This document shows, one piece after another, positions 17,212 to 26,160 of a stretch of DNA of 32,930 nucleotides. This stretch comes from an uncultured Lachnospiraceae bacterium. Lineage in GTDB: Bacteria > Bacillota > Clostridia > Lachnospirales > Lachnospiraceae. The notes beneath the pieces are model-generated. The model had not been told where the DNA came from, made no database searches, and worked only from the letters and a program-made list of their open reading frames with translations. The first letter of the stretch is position 1. Every line of letters starts with the position of its first letter. The position numbers and the translations under genes are program-made. The DNA is taken from assembly GCA_900320325.1 (NCBI GenBank), contig ONRU01000026.1, positions 1-32,930 of the forward strand, given 5' to 3'.

Positions 17212-17284
17212 GCTGGAATGGCGCAGTCGGTAGCGCAACTGATTCGTAATCAGTAGGTCGAGGGTTCAAGTCCCTTTTCCAGCT
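17212..17284 (+). tRNA. tRNA-Thr (anticodon CGT)
   Basis: A full cloverleaf folds. The acceptor is GCTGGAA (17212-17218) with TTCCAGC (17277-17283), and the D arm lies around GCGCAGTCGGTAGCGC. The anticodon stem is ACTGA/TCAGT with loop TTCGTAA, giving CGT. The T arm has GAGGG and TTCAAGT. The discriminator base is T and CCA is not encoded. It reads ACG codons. Confidence 0.95.
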
Positions 17285-17291
17285 CTGGGTT

Positions 17292-17347
17292 ACGCGAATG
17301 TGCCGGTGCCTTTCAGGGGGACGTGTCATTCGCGTTTTCTTTTTTTT
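17292..17347 (+). terminator. Terminator after tRNA-Thr
   Basis: ACGCGAATG (17292-17300) pairs with CATTCGCGT (17327-17335) over 9 bp across a 26-nt loop, followed by a long T-rich run to 17347. Confidence 0.7.
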
Positions 17348-17364
17348 AATAATATTTTTTTGCA

Positions 17365-17379
17365 AATAAACTGTTTATT
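17365..17379 (+). promoter_or_regulatory. Palindrome upstream of argH (possible operator)
   Basis: AATAAAC and GTTTATT form a perfect 7-bp inverted repeat around one T, in A/T-rich sequence about 90 nt before argH. Its make-up resembles, but does not match, the ArgR/AhrC box. No clear promoter for argH is visible. Confidence 0.25.
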
Positions 17380-17470
17380 GAAAAGCATCGGCCGTATTCC
17401 GCGGCATCATACAGAATACAGCAGGGCGGACGGTACCTCCGGGTGCCGGGACGCCGGACAGGAGAAAAAT

Positions 17471-18859
17471 ATGGCACAGCTCTGGGGCGGCAGATTTACC
17501 AAAGAGACCAACGCGGCTGTCAAGTCTTTTAATGACTCACTGGCTTTTGACAGCAGGCTTTATTATGAGGATATCACCGGCAGCATAGCCCACGCCGCCA
17601 TGCTGGGACGGCAGGGGATCATCAGCCAGGAGGAAGCGGACCAGATCCGCGGCGGCCTGCGCGGGATCCTGATGGATATTGAAAAAGGCGCGCTGGTCTT
17701 TGAAGACGGCTATGAGGATATCCACAGCTTCGTGGAGGCCCATCTGATCGAACGGATCGGAGAGGCCGGCAAGAAGCTCCATACCGGCAGGAGCCGCAAT
17801 GACCAGGTGGCCCTGGATATGCGCATGTATGTCCGCAAGCAGACGGAGGCAGTCCGAAATGAACTGCTCTCCCTTCTCCGGACCATCCTGCGGCTGATGG
17901 AAGAACACACGGACACCTTTATGCCGGGCTTCACCCATCTGCAGAAGGCCCAGCCGGTCACCCTGGCCCACCATCTGGGCGCCTATTTTGAGATGTTCAA
18001 ACGGGATGTGCAGAGGATCGGCGACTGCAGGGAGCGGCTTAACCTGTGCCCCCTGGGCGCGGGCGCCCTGGCCGGCACCACCTATCCCCTGGACAGGGAG
18101 TTCACCGCCCGGCAACTGGGTTTCCGGGGACCGACCCTCAACAGTATGGACTCTGTCTCCGACCGGGACTACGTGATCGAATTCCTGTCGGACCTGTCCC
18201 TGATCATGATGCACCTGTCCCGCTTCTCCGAGGAGATGATCCTGTGGAATTCCAATGAATACAGGTTCGTGGAGATGGATGACGCCTATTCGACGGGCTC
18301 CAGCATCATGCCCCAGAAGAAGAATCCCGACATCTGCGAGCTGGTCCGCGGCAAGACCGGCCGGGTCTACGGGGCCCTGATGAGCCTCCTGACCACCATG
18401 AAGGGCATCCCCCTTGCCTACAACAAGGACATGCAGGAAGACAAGGAACCGGCTTTTGACGCCATCGACAATACCCTGGCCTGTATCTCCCTGTTCAACG
18501 GCATGCTGGGCACCCTGACCTTCCATAAGGACGTCATGGAGAAGAGCGCCGTCCGCGGTTTCACCAACGCGACTGACGCGGCGGACTATCTGGTCCTTAA
18601 GGGAATTCCCTTCCGGGATGCCCACGGCATCATCGGCCGCCTGGTCCTGTACTGTATCGAACAGGGTAAAGGCATTGAGGAACTGGGACTGGACGAACTG
18701 CGGCAGTTCTCGGAAGCTTTTGACAGCGACATTTATGACGCGGTCTCCCTGAAGACCTGCGTGGACAAACGCCTGACCATCGGCGGGCCGGCGGCCGCGG
18801 CCATGGAAGACGTGATCCGTCAGGAAAAGGAATGGATGGCTTCCGCAGGAGCCCTGTAA
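17471..18859 (+). CDS. argH: Argininosuccinate lyase
   Basis: Splits argininosuccinate to arginine and fumarate, the last step of arginine synthesis. The 462-residue protein has the N-terminal LWGGRFTKETNAAVKSFNDS, HTGRSRNDQVALDMRMYVR, FTHLQKAQPVTLAHHL, and the fumarase/aspartase-superfamily signature GSSIMPQKKNP (residues 276-286), which contains the catalytic serine loop. The ATG at 17471 has AGGAGA upstream and gives the usual MAQLWGGRF start; the frame stays open upstream only through the tRNA terminator region. argG is not adjacent. Confidence 0.97.
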   Translation: MAQLWGGRFTKETNAAVKSFNDSLAFDSRLYYEDITGSIAHAAMLGRQGIISQEEADQIRGGLRGILMDIEKGALVFEDGYEDIHSFVEAHLIERIGEAGKKLHTGRSRNDQVALDMRMYVRKQTEAVRNELLSLLRTILRLMEEHTDTFMPGFTHLQKAQPVTLAHHLGAYFEMFKRDVQRIGDCRERLNLCPLGAGALAGTTYPLDREFTARQLGFRGPTLNSMDSVSDRDYVIEFLSDLSLIMMHLSRFSEEMILWNSNEYRFVEMDDAYSTGSSIMPQKKNPDICELVRGKTGRVYGALMSLLTTMKGIPLAYNKDMQEDKEPAFDAIDNTLACISLFNGMLGTLTFHKDVMEKSAVRGFTNATDAADYLVLKGIPFRDAHGIIGRLVLYCIEQGKGIEELGLDELRQFSEAFDSDIYDAVSLKTCVDKRLTIGGPAAAAMEDVIRQEKEWMASAGAL

Positions 18860-18977
18860 GCGCCGGATCATAAATCAGAGAAATCAGGCAGCCTGATATA
18901 AAACGTGTCCCTTCTCCGGAAGGCGCGCGGCAGAACCAAGTTATTCCGGGAAAACACCCGGAGGAATGGAGTTAAAG

Positions 18978-20063
18978 ATGAGTAAGAAACTGAGAGTAGG
19001 TATCCTGGGCGGTACCGGCATGGTCGGACAGAGATTCATTTCCCTTCTGGACAATCACCCCTGGTTCGAGGTGACCACCATCGCGGCAAGTCCCCGCAGC
19101 GCGGGCCAGACCTATGCCCAGGCGGTGGAAGGCAGATGGAAACTGGATGAGCCGATTCCCGAGGCGGTCCGGAACATCGTTGTAAAGAGTGTGCAGGACG
19201 TGGAAGACGTCGCTTCGGAAGTGGATTTCTGCTTCAGCGCGGTCGACATGTCCAAGGAGGAGATCCGCGCCATCGAGGAGGCGTACGCGAAGACAGAGAC
19301 TCCCGTCGTTTCCAACAACAGCGCCCATCGCTGGACCCCGGATGTCCCCATGGTCATTCCGGAGATCAATCCCGAACATACCGAAGTCATCAAATATCAG
19401 AAGGAGAGGCTGGGCACAAAGAGAGGCTTCATCGCCGTCAAGCCCAACTGCTCCATCCAGAGCTATACACCCGCGCTGGCGGCCTGGAAGGAGTTCGAGC
19501 CCTATGAGGTCATCGTATCCACCTATCAGGCAATTTCCGGCGCCGGCAAGACTTTTGCCTCCTGGCCGGAAATGGTCGGCAACGTGATCCCCTACATCGG
19601 CGGCGAAGAGGAAAAGAGCGAGAAGGAGCCCCTGCGCGTGTTCGGTCACATCGAGAACGGACAGATCGTTCCCGCCGAAGGTCCTGTCATCACCAGCCAG
19701 TGCATCCGGATCCCTGTCCTGTACGGCCATACAGCGACCGTATTTGTCAAGTTCCGGAAGAAGGCCACCAAGGAACAGCTGATCGAGAAGCTGGTCAGCT
19801 TCAAGGGCCTGCCCCAGGAGCTGCAGCTGCCCAGCGCCCCGAAGCAGTTCATCCAGTATATGGAGGAGGACAACCGTCCCCAGGTCCTTGCGGATGTCAA
19901 CTATGAGCACGGCATGGGCGTATCCATCGGCCGTCTCCGTGAAGACACCGTTTATGACTGGAAGTTCGTGGGCCTGTCCCACAATACCATCCGCGGCGCC
20001 GCGGGCGGCGGCGTGCTCTGCGCCGAGCTGCTCAAGGCCCAGGGGTATATCCAGGCAAAGTGA
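18978..20063 (+). CDS. asd: Aspartate-semialdehyde dehydrogenase
   Basis: Reduces aspartyl phosphate to aspartate semialdehyde with NADPH, feeding lysine, threonine, methionine and cell-wall diaminopimelate. The 361-residue protein has the nucleotide loop GILGGTGMVGQRF (from G8), the SNNSAHRWTPDVPMVIPEIN block and the active-site cysteine C158 in KPNCSIQS. Also present is STYQAISGAGKTFASWPEMV. This pattern belongs to the archaeal/fungal-type ASADH branch, which also occurs in Clostridia. I chose the ATG at 18978 because GGAG (18968-18971) lies six bases upstream; the ATG at 18966 is one base from GGAGG, which is too close. Confidence 0.95.
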   Translation: MSKKLRVGILGGTGMVGQRFISLLDNHPWFEVTTIAASPRSAGQTYAQAVEGRWKLDEPIPEAVRNIVVKSVQDVEDVASEVDFCFSAVDMSKEEIRAIEEAYAKTETPVVSNNSAHRWTPDVPMVIPEINPEHTEVIKYQKERLGTKRGFIAVKPNCSIQSYTPALAAWKEFEPYEVIVSTYQAISGAGKTFASWPEMVGNVIPYIGGEEEKSEKEPLRVFGHIENGQIVPAEGPVITSQCIRIPVLYGHTATVFVKFRKKATKEQLIEKLVSFKGLPQELQLPSAPKQFIQYMEEDNRPQVLADVNYEHGMGVSIGRLREDTVYDWKFVGLSHNTIRGAAGGGVLCAELLKAQGYIQAK

Positions 20064-20104
20064 CCGGCCCGGGCCCCGCGGCCGGCACAATAGCTGATCC
20101 ATCC

Positions 20105-20136
20105 GATGCCGGCGGCCCGCAGTGTTCGCCGGCATC
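20105..20136 (+). terminator. Hairpin after asd, possible terminator
   Basis: GATGCCGGCG (20105-20114) pairs perfectly over 10 bp with CGCCGGCATC (20127-20136) around a 12-nt loop, followed by TGTTAT. The T tract is poor, so termination may be partial. A second G/C hairpin (CCCCCG/CGGGGG) lies near 20180-20200, upstream of the topB ribosome site. Confidence 0.45.
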
Positions 20137-20232
20137 TGTTATCTCCGGCAGGTACGGCCCGCAGTCCGGACCTGTCCGCCCCCCGTTTTCCCGGGGGCAT
20201 CCAGGAGCCCTGATCACCGGAATGGAGTGTAC

Positions 20233-22392
20233 ATGCCCAAACGTGTTTTTATTGCAGAAAAGCCCAGCGTCGCCCGGCAGTTCGCCGACGCCCTGGGAAT
20301 TCAGTTCCGGTCCCGGGACGGCTATATGGAGGGACCGGATACCATCGTGACCTGGTGCGTCGGGCATCTGGTGACCATGTGTTATCCCGACGCCTACGAT
20401 GAGAAATATAAAAGGTGGTCCCTTTCGACCATTCCCTTTATCCCGGACCAGTATAAGTACCAGGTCATCGACAGCGTCAAAAAGCAGTTCTCGATCGTCA
20501 AAAAGATCCTGACCGATCCGGAGGTGGAGACCATTTATGTCTGTACCGACTCCGGAAGGGAAGGGGAATATATCTACCGCCTGGTCGCCCAGGAGGCCGG
20601 GGTCACCGGCCGGGACCAGAAAAGGGTCTGGATCGATTCCCAGACCCGGGAGGAGATCCTGCGCGGCATCCGGGAGGCAAAGCCCGAATCCGAATATGAC
20701 AACCTGGGCGCCGCCGCCTATCTGCGGGCCAAGGAGGACTACCTGATGGGTATCAACTTTTCCCGGGCCCTGACCCTCAAATACGGGAACGGCATCCGGG
20801 ATTTTCTGGGACAGGACCGCTGCGTGATCGCCGTGGGCCGGGTCATGACCTGTGTCCTGGGCATGGTGGTCCGGCGGGAGCGGGAGATCCGCGACTTCGT
20901 CAAGACCCCCTTCTACCGGGTCATCGGCACCTTCCGTCCCATGGACGGACAGACGGCGCCGGAGGGAACCGGGGAAACGGAAAGCTTCCAGGCGGAATGG
21001 AAATCCATGGAAGGGAGTATTTATTTTAATTCTCCCCGTCTTTACAAGGACAGCGGTTTCCTCCGGGAGGAGGACGCCAAAGCCCTGATCGCGTATCTGC
21101 GGGAGGGCCCGCCGGAGGAGCGGATCCCGGTGGTGGAATCCGTTTCCCATAAGAAGGAGACCAGGCGGCCGCCCCTGCTTTACAACCTGGCCGAGCTGCA
21201 GAATGACAGTTCCCGCTTCTTCAAGATCAGTCCCGACCAGACTCTGCAGGCCGCCCAGGAGCTGTATGAAAAGAAACTGACGACCTATCCCAGGACGGAC
21301 GCCAGAGTCCTGTCCTCCGCGGTGGCCAAAGAGATCGGAAAAAATCTGAAGGGCCTGTCCCGCCTGCCCATGTACCTGCCCTATCTGCGCAGGATCCTGG
21401 AAAGCGGAAGCTATCAGAAGATCGGCGCCACCCGCTATACCAATGACAAAGCCATTACCGACCATTACGCCATCATACCGACCGGGGACGGCCTGCAGGC
21501 CCTGTCCTCCTGCTCCCCCACGGTGCAGAAGGTCTATGAGCTGATCGTCCGCCGCTTCCTGGCCATCTTTTATCCGCCGGCGGTCTTTGACAGGATCACC
21601 CTGACTGTCCGGGTACGGACCGAGCGCTTTATCGCCCAGGTGAAGACCTGCCGGGAAAAAGGCTATCTGGAAGTCATGGAATATTCCTTCTTTGACAAAA
21701 AGAGGCAGGAGGACGGCAGCGGCGCGGAGGGGACGGACAGCGGGGAAAAGCCGGAGGATACCGGTATTTCCGCTGCCATGGCGGCCCGCCTGCGTAAGAA
21801 CATGAAGCTGACGGCGGAGGATTATACCATCAAAAAGGGCGAGACCAGCCCGCCCAAGCGCTACAATTCGGGCAGCATCATCCTGGCCATGGAGAACGCC
21901 GGCCAGCTGATCGAGGAGGAGGAGCTGCGGGAGCAGATCCGGGGGAGCGGCATCGGCACCAGCGCCACCCGGGCCGAGATCCTCAAAAAGCTGGTGGCCA
22001 ACCGCTATCTGGCCCTCAACAAAAAGACCCAGATCATCACCCCGACCCAGCTGGGCGAGATGATCTATGATACCGTGGACTGCTCCATCCGGTCCCTCCT
22101 GGACCCCAAGCTGACGGCCAGCTGGGAGATGGGCCTGACCCGGGTAGCCGAGGGTACAGTCACAGAAGCGGAGTATCTGGAAAAGCTCAACGGCTTTGTG
22201 GCCCGCAGGACCAATTATGTCAAGGAATCGGATTTCGGCATGGCCCTGCAGCAGCAGTACCGCAGGAACGCGGTATACTATAAGCAGGTCCGCAAAAGCT
22301 CCGCTCCGGCAGAGAAGAAGACCGGGACGGCCGCCGGGACCGGCAGCCGCAGGCGGCGGACGAAAAAGACTGACGGGAAGGCCGATGGATAA
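20233..22392 (+). CDS. topB: DNA topoisomerase III (type IA)
   Basis: Cuts and passes single DNA strands through a 5'-phosphotyrosine link. The 719-residue protein has the TOPRIM residues E9 (FIAEKPS) and CTDSGREGEY (D106, E110, E112). The catalytic tyrosine is Y352 in TTYPRTDARVLSS, and IGTSATRAEILKKL follows later. The usual GRVQTP motif reads GRVMTCVLGMVVRRERE, a departure from the common form. There are no zinc-finger cysteines; the C-terminus ends in a basic tail (SRRRRTKKTDGKADG). Two acidic, low-complexity insertions occur near residues 240-255 and 500-515. The ATG at 20233 follows GGAG. It could be chromosomal or of mobile-element origin, but no mobile genes surround it. Confidence 0.92.
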   Translation: MPKRVFIAEKPSVARQFADALGIQFRSRDGYMEGPDTIVTWCVGHLVTMCYPDAYDEKYKRWSLSTIPFIPDQYKYQVIDSVKKQFSIVKKILTDPEVETIYVCTDSGREGEYIYRLVAQEAGVTGRDQKRVWIDSQTREEILRGIREAKPESEYDNLGAAAYLRAKEDYLMGINFSRALTLKYGNGIRDFLGQDRCVIAVGRVMTCVLGMVVRREREIRDFVKTPFYRVIGTFRPMDGQTAPEGTGETESFQAEWKSMEGSIYFNSPRLYKDSGFLREEDAKALIAYLREGPPEERIPVVESVSHKKETRRPPLLYNLAELQNDSSRFFKISPDQTLQAAQELYEKKLTTYPRTDARVLSSAVAKEIGKNLKGLSRLPMYLPYLRRILESGSYQKIGATRYTNDKAITDHYAIIPTGDGLQALSSCSPTVQKVYELIVRRFLAIFYPPAVFDRITLTVRVRTERFIAQVKTCREKGYLEVMEYSFFDKKRQEDGSGAEGTDSGEKPEDTGISAAMAARLRKNMKLTAEDYTIKKGETSPPKRYNSGSIILAMENAGQLIEEEELREQIRGSGIGTSATRAEILKKLVANRYLALNKKTQIITPTQLGEMIYDTVDCSIRSLLDPKLTASWEMGLTRVAEGTVTEAEYLEKLNGFVARRTNYVKESDFGMALQQQYRRNAVYYKQVRKSSAPAEKKTGTAAGTGSRRRRTKKTDGKADG

Positions 22393-22617
22393 GACCGGCA
22401 GGACCGGTTCGTGATCCGGAAGATTTTCACGGCTGACCGGCGGAAATGTCCGGCTGCCAGTAAATGAAAGCTGCTCCATGAGGCGGCGGAAGACCCAAAA
22501 AGCTGCCTGTGGGGCGGCGGAAAAATAAAACAAAGCCCGGATCCGGGGCGGCCGGCAGCGCCGCGTCAGGGATTCCGGTACACAAGGACGGCCCCGCGGG
22601 GCGGAAAGGAAAAAAAT

Positions 22618-23295
22618 ATGGCCATTCAAGATTATACCGTTGCCGGCTTATACGACCTGAGCCAGACCATCGCAGCAGATCTGTTCAAAGACGTGACGTA
22701 TCCCTGGGAGGCCCTGGCCGGCATCAGCGATTTTATCATCGAGCTGGGCAGGACCCTGCCCGAAGACCGGTTCGAGAAGCGCGGGGAGAATGTCTGGGTC
22801 GCAAAGAGCGCAAAAGTATTTGATTCCGCTTATATCGGCGGCCCCTGCATCATCGATGAGGAAGCGGAGATCCGCCAGTGCGCCTTTATCCGCGGTTCCG
22901 CCATTGTCGGCAAAAAGGCGGTCGTAGGCAACTCCACCGAACTCAAGAACGTGGTCCTTTTTGACCAGGTCCAGGTGCCCCATTACAATTATGTGGGCGA
23001 CAGCATCCTGGGCGTCCATGCCCACATGGGAGCCGGTTCCATCACTTCCAATGTCAAGGCCGACAATAAGGCAGTCGTGATCCATGACGGCGATGAAAGT
23101 ATGGAGACCGGCCGGCGCAAGATCGGCGCCATGCTGGGCGACTATGCCGATATCGGCTGCAACACGGTTCTCAATCCGGGAACGGTGGTAGGCCGCCATA
23201 CCAATATCTATCCGGTCTCCATGGTCAGAGGCTGTGTACCGGCCCATTCCATCTATAAGGACAGGGACCATATCGTGCCCAAGAGAGACGAGTAA
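22618..23295 (+). CDS. Left-handed beta-helix (hexapeptide) acyltransferase-like protein
   Basis: The 225-residue protein is a GlmU-C-terminal-like hexapeptide protein, often annotated 'UDP-N-acetylglucosamine pyrophosphorylase-related'. It has no nucleotidyltransferase domain. Hexapeptide repeats run from about residue 58: VWVAKSAKVFDSAYIGGPCIIDEEAEIRQCAFIRGSAIVGKKAVVGNSTELKNVVL in pattern, then VGDSILGVHAHMGAGSIT and a later block YADIGCNTVLNPGTVVG. The N-terminal 57 residues are a helical cap (YDLSQTIAADLFKD). The acyl acceptor is unknown. AAAGGA in 22604-22610 sets the ATG at 22618. It is followed 15 nt later by the MutS-like gene, suggesting co-transcription. Confidence 0.83.
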   Translation: MAIQDYTVAGLYDLSQTIAADLFKDVTYPWEALAGISDFIIELGRTLPEDRFEKRGENVWVAKSAKVFDSAYIGGPCIIDEEAEIRQCAFIRGSAIVGKKAVVGNSTELKNVVLFDQVQVPHYNYVGDSILGVHAHMGAGSITSNVKADNKAVVIHDGDESMETGRRKIGAMLGDYADIGCNTVLNPGTVVGRHTNIYPVSMVRGCVPAHSIYKDRDHIVPKRDE

Positions 23296-23310
23296 CAAGG
23301 AGAAGCAATC

Positions 23311-24981
23311 TTGACTGTATATTTGATCATCGGTACCGTGATCCTTCTCAGCCTGGCCCTTTCCCTGGGGGAAAAGAAGCAGGCGGAGGCAGATGTCTAT
23401 GAGGATCTGCGGGAGAATTACGGCAAAAAGGCCCGCCGCAAGGAAATGACGGACGAGCGCTACGCCCAGGTCCCCGGCTATTATACGCGTCACCGGCAGG
23501 AAGGCCAGATCGACGATATCACCTGGAACGATCTGGATATGGACCGCCTTTTCCGGGCCATGGACTCGACCATGAGCGGCTGCGGCGAGGAATACCTCTA
23601 CTACCTGCTGCGGACCCCGGCCGGAAAGCCGGAGGACCTGGCCTACACGGAGGACCAGCTCTGTTTCGCGGACCGGGATGAGGAGGCCAGGCTGGACCTG
23701 CAGATGACCCTGTACCGGCTGGGCCATACCGGTAAATATTCCATCTATGATTATATTGAGTCTCTGGATGATGTAAAAATCGTGCCCGTATGGCGCCAGT
23801 GGATGTCCCTGTTCCTGCCCTTCGCGGCCTTCGGCTCCATGTTCCTCAGCACCCGCTTCGGAGTCCTGGCCCTGATCGCGGTCCTGGCTTATAACATCAT
23901 CACCTATTTCCGCCAGAAAGCGGGCATCGATCCCTACATCGTGACCATGCGCTATCTGCTGCGGATCCTGATGGTGGCGGATGACCTGGGACGGCAGGAG
24001 ATCCCCGCTTTCCGGGAGGAGATGGAGGAGATGCGGAAGATCATCAAAGACTTCGGCGGCTTCCGCCGGGGCGCCTCCCTGCTCTTCTACAACAGCGAGA
24101 CCGGCAGCAACAATATCATTGACCTGCTGCTGGACTATATCCGTTTTACCCTGCATCTGGATCTGCTCAAATTCACCTATATGCTGGGGGATGTCCGGGG
24201 CAGACAGGCCCAGGTGGACCGGCTGATCACCATCCTGGGACGCCTGGACGCGGCGGTCTCCATTGCCTCCTGGCGCAGGAGCCTGCCCGTTTACTGCAGG
24301 CCCGTCTTCGAAGAAGGGGCCGCGGGGCCGGAAGCGGAAGCGATTTATCATCCCCTGCTGGCGGAACCGGTGTCCAACAGCCTGCGGACTGACAGGCCTG
24401 TCCTGCTGACCGGATCCAATGCCTCCGGCAAGTCCACCTTCCTCAAGGCCATGGCCCTGGGAGCCCTGCTGGGACAGACCCTGCGGACGGTGCCGGCCGC
24501 TTCCTACAAAGCGGACATGTATCAGATCTATTCCTCCATGGCGCTGCGGGATGACCTGCAGGGCGGGGAGAGTTATTTCATTGTGGAGATCCGCTCCCTG
24601 AAGCGGATCCTGGACGCGGCGGAAGCCGGCGGCCGGCCGGTCCTGTGCTTCATCGATGAAGTCCTGCGGGGCACCAATACGGTGGAAAGGATCGCGGCGT
24701 CCGCGGAGATCCTGGGCCATTTCGCCGACCGGGGCGTGACCTGTTTCGCGGCCACCCACGATATCGAGCTGACCGGGCTCCTGCAGGACCGGTTCGAAAA
24801 TTACCATTTCCAGGAGGACATTGAGGACGGCAGGGTCGTATTCCATTACCGCCTGCTGCCGGGTCCTTCCGATACCAGGAACGCCATCCGCCTGCTGGAG
24901 ACCCTGGGCTATGACGCCGCCCTGACAGAGCGGGCCGAAGAGAGGGCACAGCATTTCCTGCGGACAGGCGCCTGGACCTGA
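23311..24981 (+). CDS. Membrane-anchored MutS-family ATPase
   Basis: The 556-residue protein joins a C-terminal MutS ATPase core to membrane segments. Visible are a first hydrophobic helix (residues 3-18) and a hairpin of two more (about 166-180 and 184-200). A MutS-type lever region follows, with Walker [10 protein letters not shown] (G368 to T376; K374), Walker [15 protein letters not shown] (D449, E450) and the H-loop ATHD (H483). It lacks the mismatch-reading N-terminal domain of MutS and the Smr nuclease of MutS2, so classical mismatch repair is unlikely. Its role is unknown. The start is a TTG at 23311, set by AAGGAGA at 23297-23303. rnhA follows 16 nt later. Confidence 0.88.
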   Translation: MTVYLIIGTVILLSLALSLGEKKQAEADVYEDLRENYGKKARRKEMTDERYAQVPGYYTRHRQEGQIDDITWNDLDMDRLFRAMDSTMSGCGEEYLYYLLRTPAGKPEDLAYTEDQLCFADRDEEARLDLQMTLYRLGHTGKYSIYDYIESLDDVKIVPVWRQWMSLFLPFAAFGSMFLSTRFGVLALIAVLAYNIITYFRQKAGIDPYIVTMRYLLRILMVADDLGRQEIPAFREEMEEMRKIIKDFGGFRRGASLLFYNSETGSNNIIDLLLDYIRFTLHLDLLKFTYMLGDVRGRQAQVDRLITILGRLDAAVSIASWRRSLPVYCRPVFEEGAAGPEAEAIYHPLLAEPVSNSLRTDRPVLLTGSNASGKSTFLKAMALGALLGQTLRTVPAASYKADMYQIYSSMALRDDLQGGESYFIVEIRSLKRILDAAEAGGRPVLCFIDEVLRGTNTVERIAASAEILGHFADRGVTCFAATHDIELTGLLQDRFENYHFQEDIEDGRVVFHYRLLPGPSDTRNAIRLLETLGYDAALTERAEERAQHFLRTGAWT

Positions 24982-24997
24982 AGAAAGAGATATGGCC

Positions 24998-25456
24998 ATG
25001 CAGAAAGTGATTTTATATTCCGACGGGTCCGCCAGAGGCAACCCCGACGGCCCCGGCGGCTACGGGACCATCCTCCAGTACGTGGATTCCAAAGGACAGC
25101 TCCATGAGAAGGAACTGTCCCGGGGGTATCCGAAGACCACCAACAACCGGATGGAACTGATGGGCGTCATTGCCGGCCTGGAATGCCTGCGAAGGCCCTG
25201 TCAGGTGGAGGTCTATTCGGATTCCCAGTACGTGGTCAACGCCTTTAACAAGAACTGGATCGGCGCCTGGCAGAAGAACGGCTGGAAGACAGCCGGCAAA
25301 GCACCGGTCAAGAACCAGGAGCTCTGGGAGCGCCTGCTGAAGGCGGCCGAACCCCATGAAGTGACATTTCACTGGGTCAGGGGCCATGCCGGCCATCCCG
25401 AGAATGAGCGCTGCGACCATCTGGCCACAGCGGCCGCCGACGCCTGCAAAGCGTAA
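24998..25456 (+). CDS. rnhA: Ribonuclease HI
   Basis: Cuts RNA in RNA-DNA hybrids, with two metal ions in the active site. The 152-residue protein has the four expected acidic residues: D in [11 protein letters not shown] in NNRMELMG, D in YSDSQYVVN, and D in the [19 protein letters not shown] segment. I prefer the ATG at 24998, eight bases after GAG at 24987-24989; the ATG at 24992 is only two bases from it and adds two residues. It is tightly linked to the MutS-like gene upstream and 87 nt from the dUTPase gene downstream. Confidence 0.95.
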   Translation: MQKVILYSDGSARGNPDGPGGYGTILQYVDSKGQLHEKELSRGYPKTTNNRMELMGVIAGLECLRRPCQVEVYSDSQYVVNAFNKNWIGAWQKNGWKTAGKAPVKNQELWERLLKAAEPHEVTFHWVRGHAGHPENERCDHLATAAADACKA

Positions 25457-25543
25457 CAGCGGAAGTCCGCCGAACAGAAGAAACAAAAGATATACGGGAA
25501 CAAAAGACAGTAAGGCAGTAAAAGAGATAAGGGAACAGAACAT

Positions 25544-25981
25544 ATGTCAGAGACCATCCGGATCCGCTATCTCAGCGACAAAATTGAAAAGCTCCGGGCC
25601 ATTGACGGCAAGTCCGACTGGATCGACCTGCGGGCGGCCGAGGATGTGGTCATGAAGAAGGGGGATTTTTATCTGATCCCGCTGGGCGTGGCCATGAAAC
25701 TGCCCGAGGGCTACGAAGCCCATATCGTGCCCCGCAGCTCTACCTTTAAGAATTTCGGGATCATCCAGACCAACCACCAGGGCGTGATCGACAACTCCTA
25801 CAGCGGAGACAATGACGAGTGGAAGATGGCGGCCCTGGCCATGCGGGATACTGTGATCCATGTCAACGACCGGATCTGCCAGTTCCGGATCATGAAGCAG
25901 CAGCCTTCCGTCGTTTTTGAGGAAACGGACAGCCTGGGCGGTCCCGACCGGGGCGGCTTTGGCAGCACCGGGAAAGCCTGA
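25544..25981 (+). CDS. dut: dUTP diphosphatase (dUTPase-like)
   Basis: Hydrolyses dUTP to dUMP and pyrophosphate, keeping uracil out of DNA. The 145-residue protein carries the trimeric dUTPase motifs in order: [14 protein letters not shown] (motif 1 region), [11 protein letters not shown] (motif 2), [14 protein letters not shown] (motif 3, with the uridine-binding loop), [12 protein letters not shown] (motif 4) and the C-terminal GFGSTGKA (motif 5). Motif 1 departs from the common DAGxDL form ([10 protein letters not shown]), so I keep 'dUTPase-like'. AAGGGA at 25529-25534 sets the ATG at 25544. Confidence 0.85.
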   Translation: MSETIRIRYLSDKIEKLRAIDGKSDWIDLRAAEDVVMKKGDFYLIPLGVAMKLPEGYEAHIVPRSSTFKNFGIIQTNHQGVIDNSYSGDNDEWKMAALAMRDTVIHVNDRICQFRIMKQQPSVVFEETDSLGGPDRGGFGSTGKA

Positions 25982-26060
25982 GGCATTGCTGACGGGAGTC
26001 CGAAGGTAATCCGCCTGGAATCCTGAGGCAATCTGCTGTTAATCCGCCGGGAAGACCGGA
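25978..26060 (+). repeat. Imperfect direct repeat between dut and gltX
   Basis: The blocks CCTGAGGCA ... GCTG ... TAATCCGCC ... GGAA occur twice in succession (starting about 25978 and 26023), with the second copy shorter. It looks like a decayed duplication; no function is evident. Confidence 0.45.
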
Positions 26061-26095
26061 TACCATGCGCGGCGGTGGAATTTCCCCGCGTCCGG

Positions 26096-26104
26096 TGCTA
26101 TAAT
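26096..26104 (+). promoter_or_regulatory. Extended -10 promoter for gltX
   Basis: TGC directly before a perfect TATAAT (26099-26104) forms a consensus extended -10 element 56 nt before the gltX start. The -35 region is poor (TGGAAT, 26076-26081). Confidence 0.7.
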
Positions 26105-26160
26105 GAGCCACGGTAAGAATGACTGGCCGGGAGACCGGACAGAGGAATGGAGTAAAGTAT

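Noticed and set aside
20064..20350. Small + strand open frame overlapping the start of topB
   Set aside because: It has no ribosome site or homology and overlaps the asd-topB hairpins and the topB N-terminus.
22393..22617. A gene in the gap between topB and the beta-helix protein
   Set aside because: No frame with a ribosome site or recognisable product is present; the GGCGGCGGAA decamer occurs twice but I see no other structure.
20032..22629. Very long open frame on the minus strand opposite topB
   Set aside because: It mirrors topB in a GC-rich region with third-position bias and gives a Gly/Pro/His-rich product with no family motif. Similar minus-strand frames opposite 22648-25041, 26098-27735 and 9868-11364 were dropped for the same reason.
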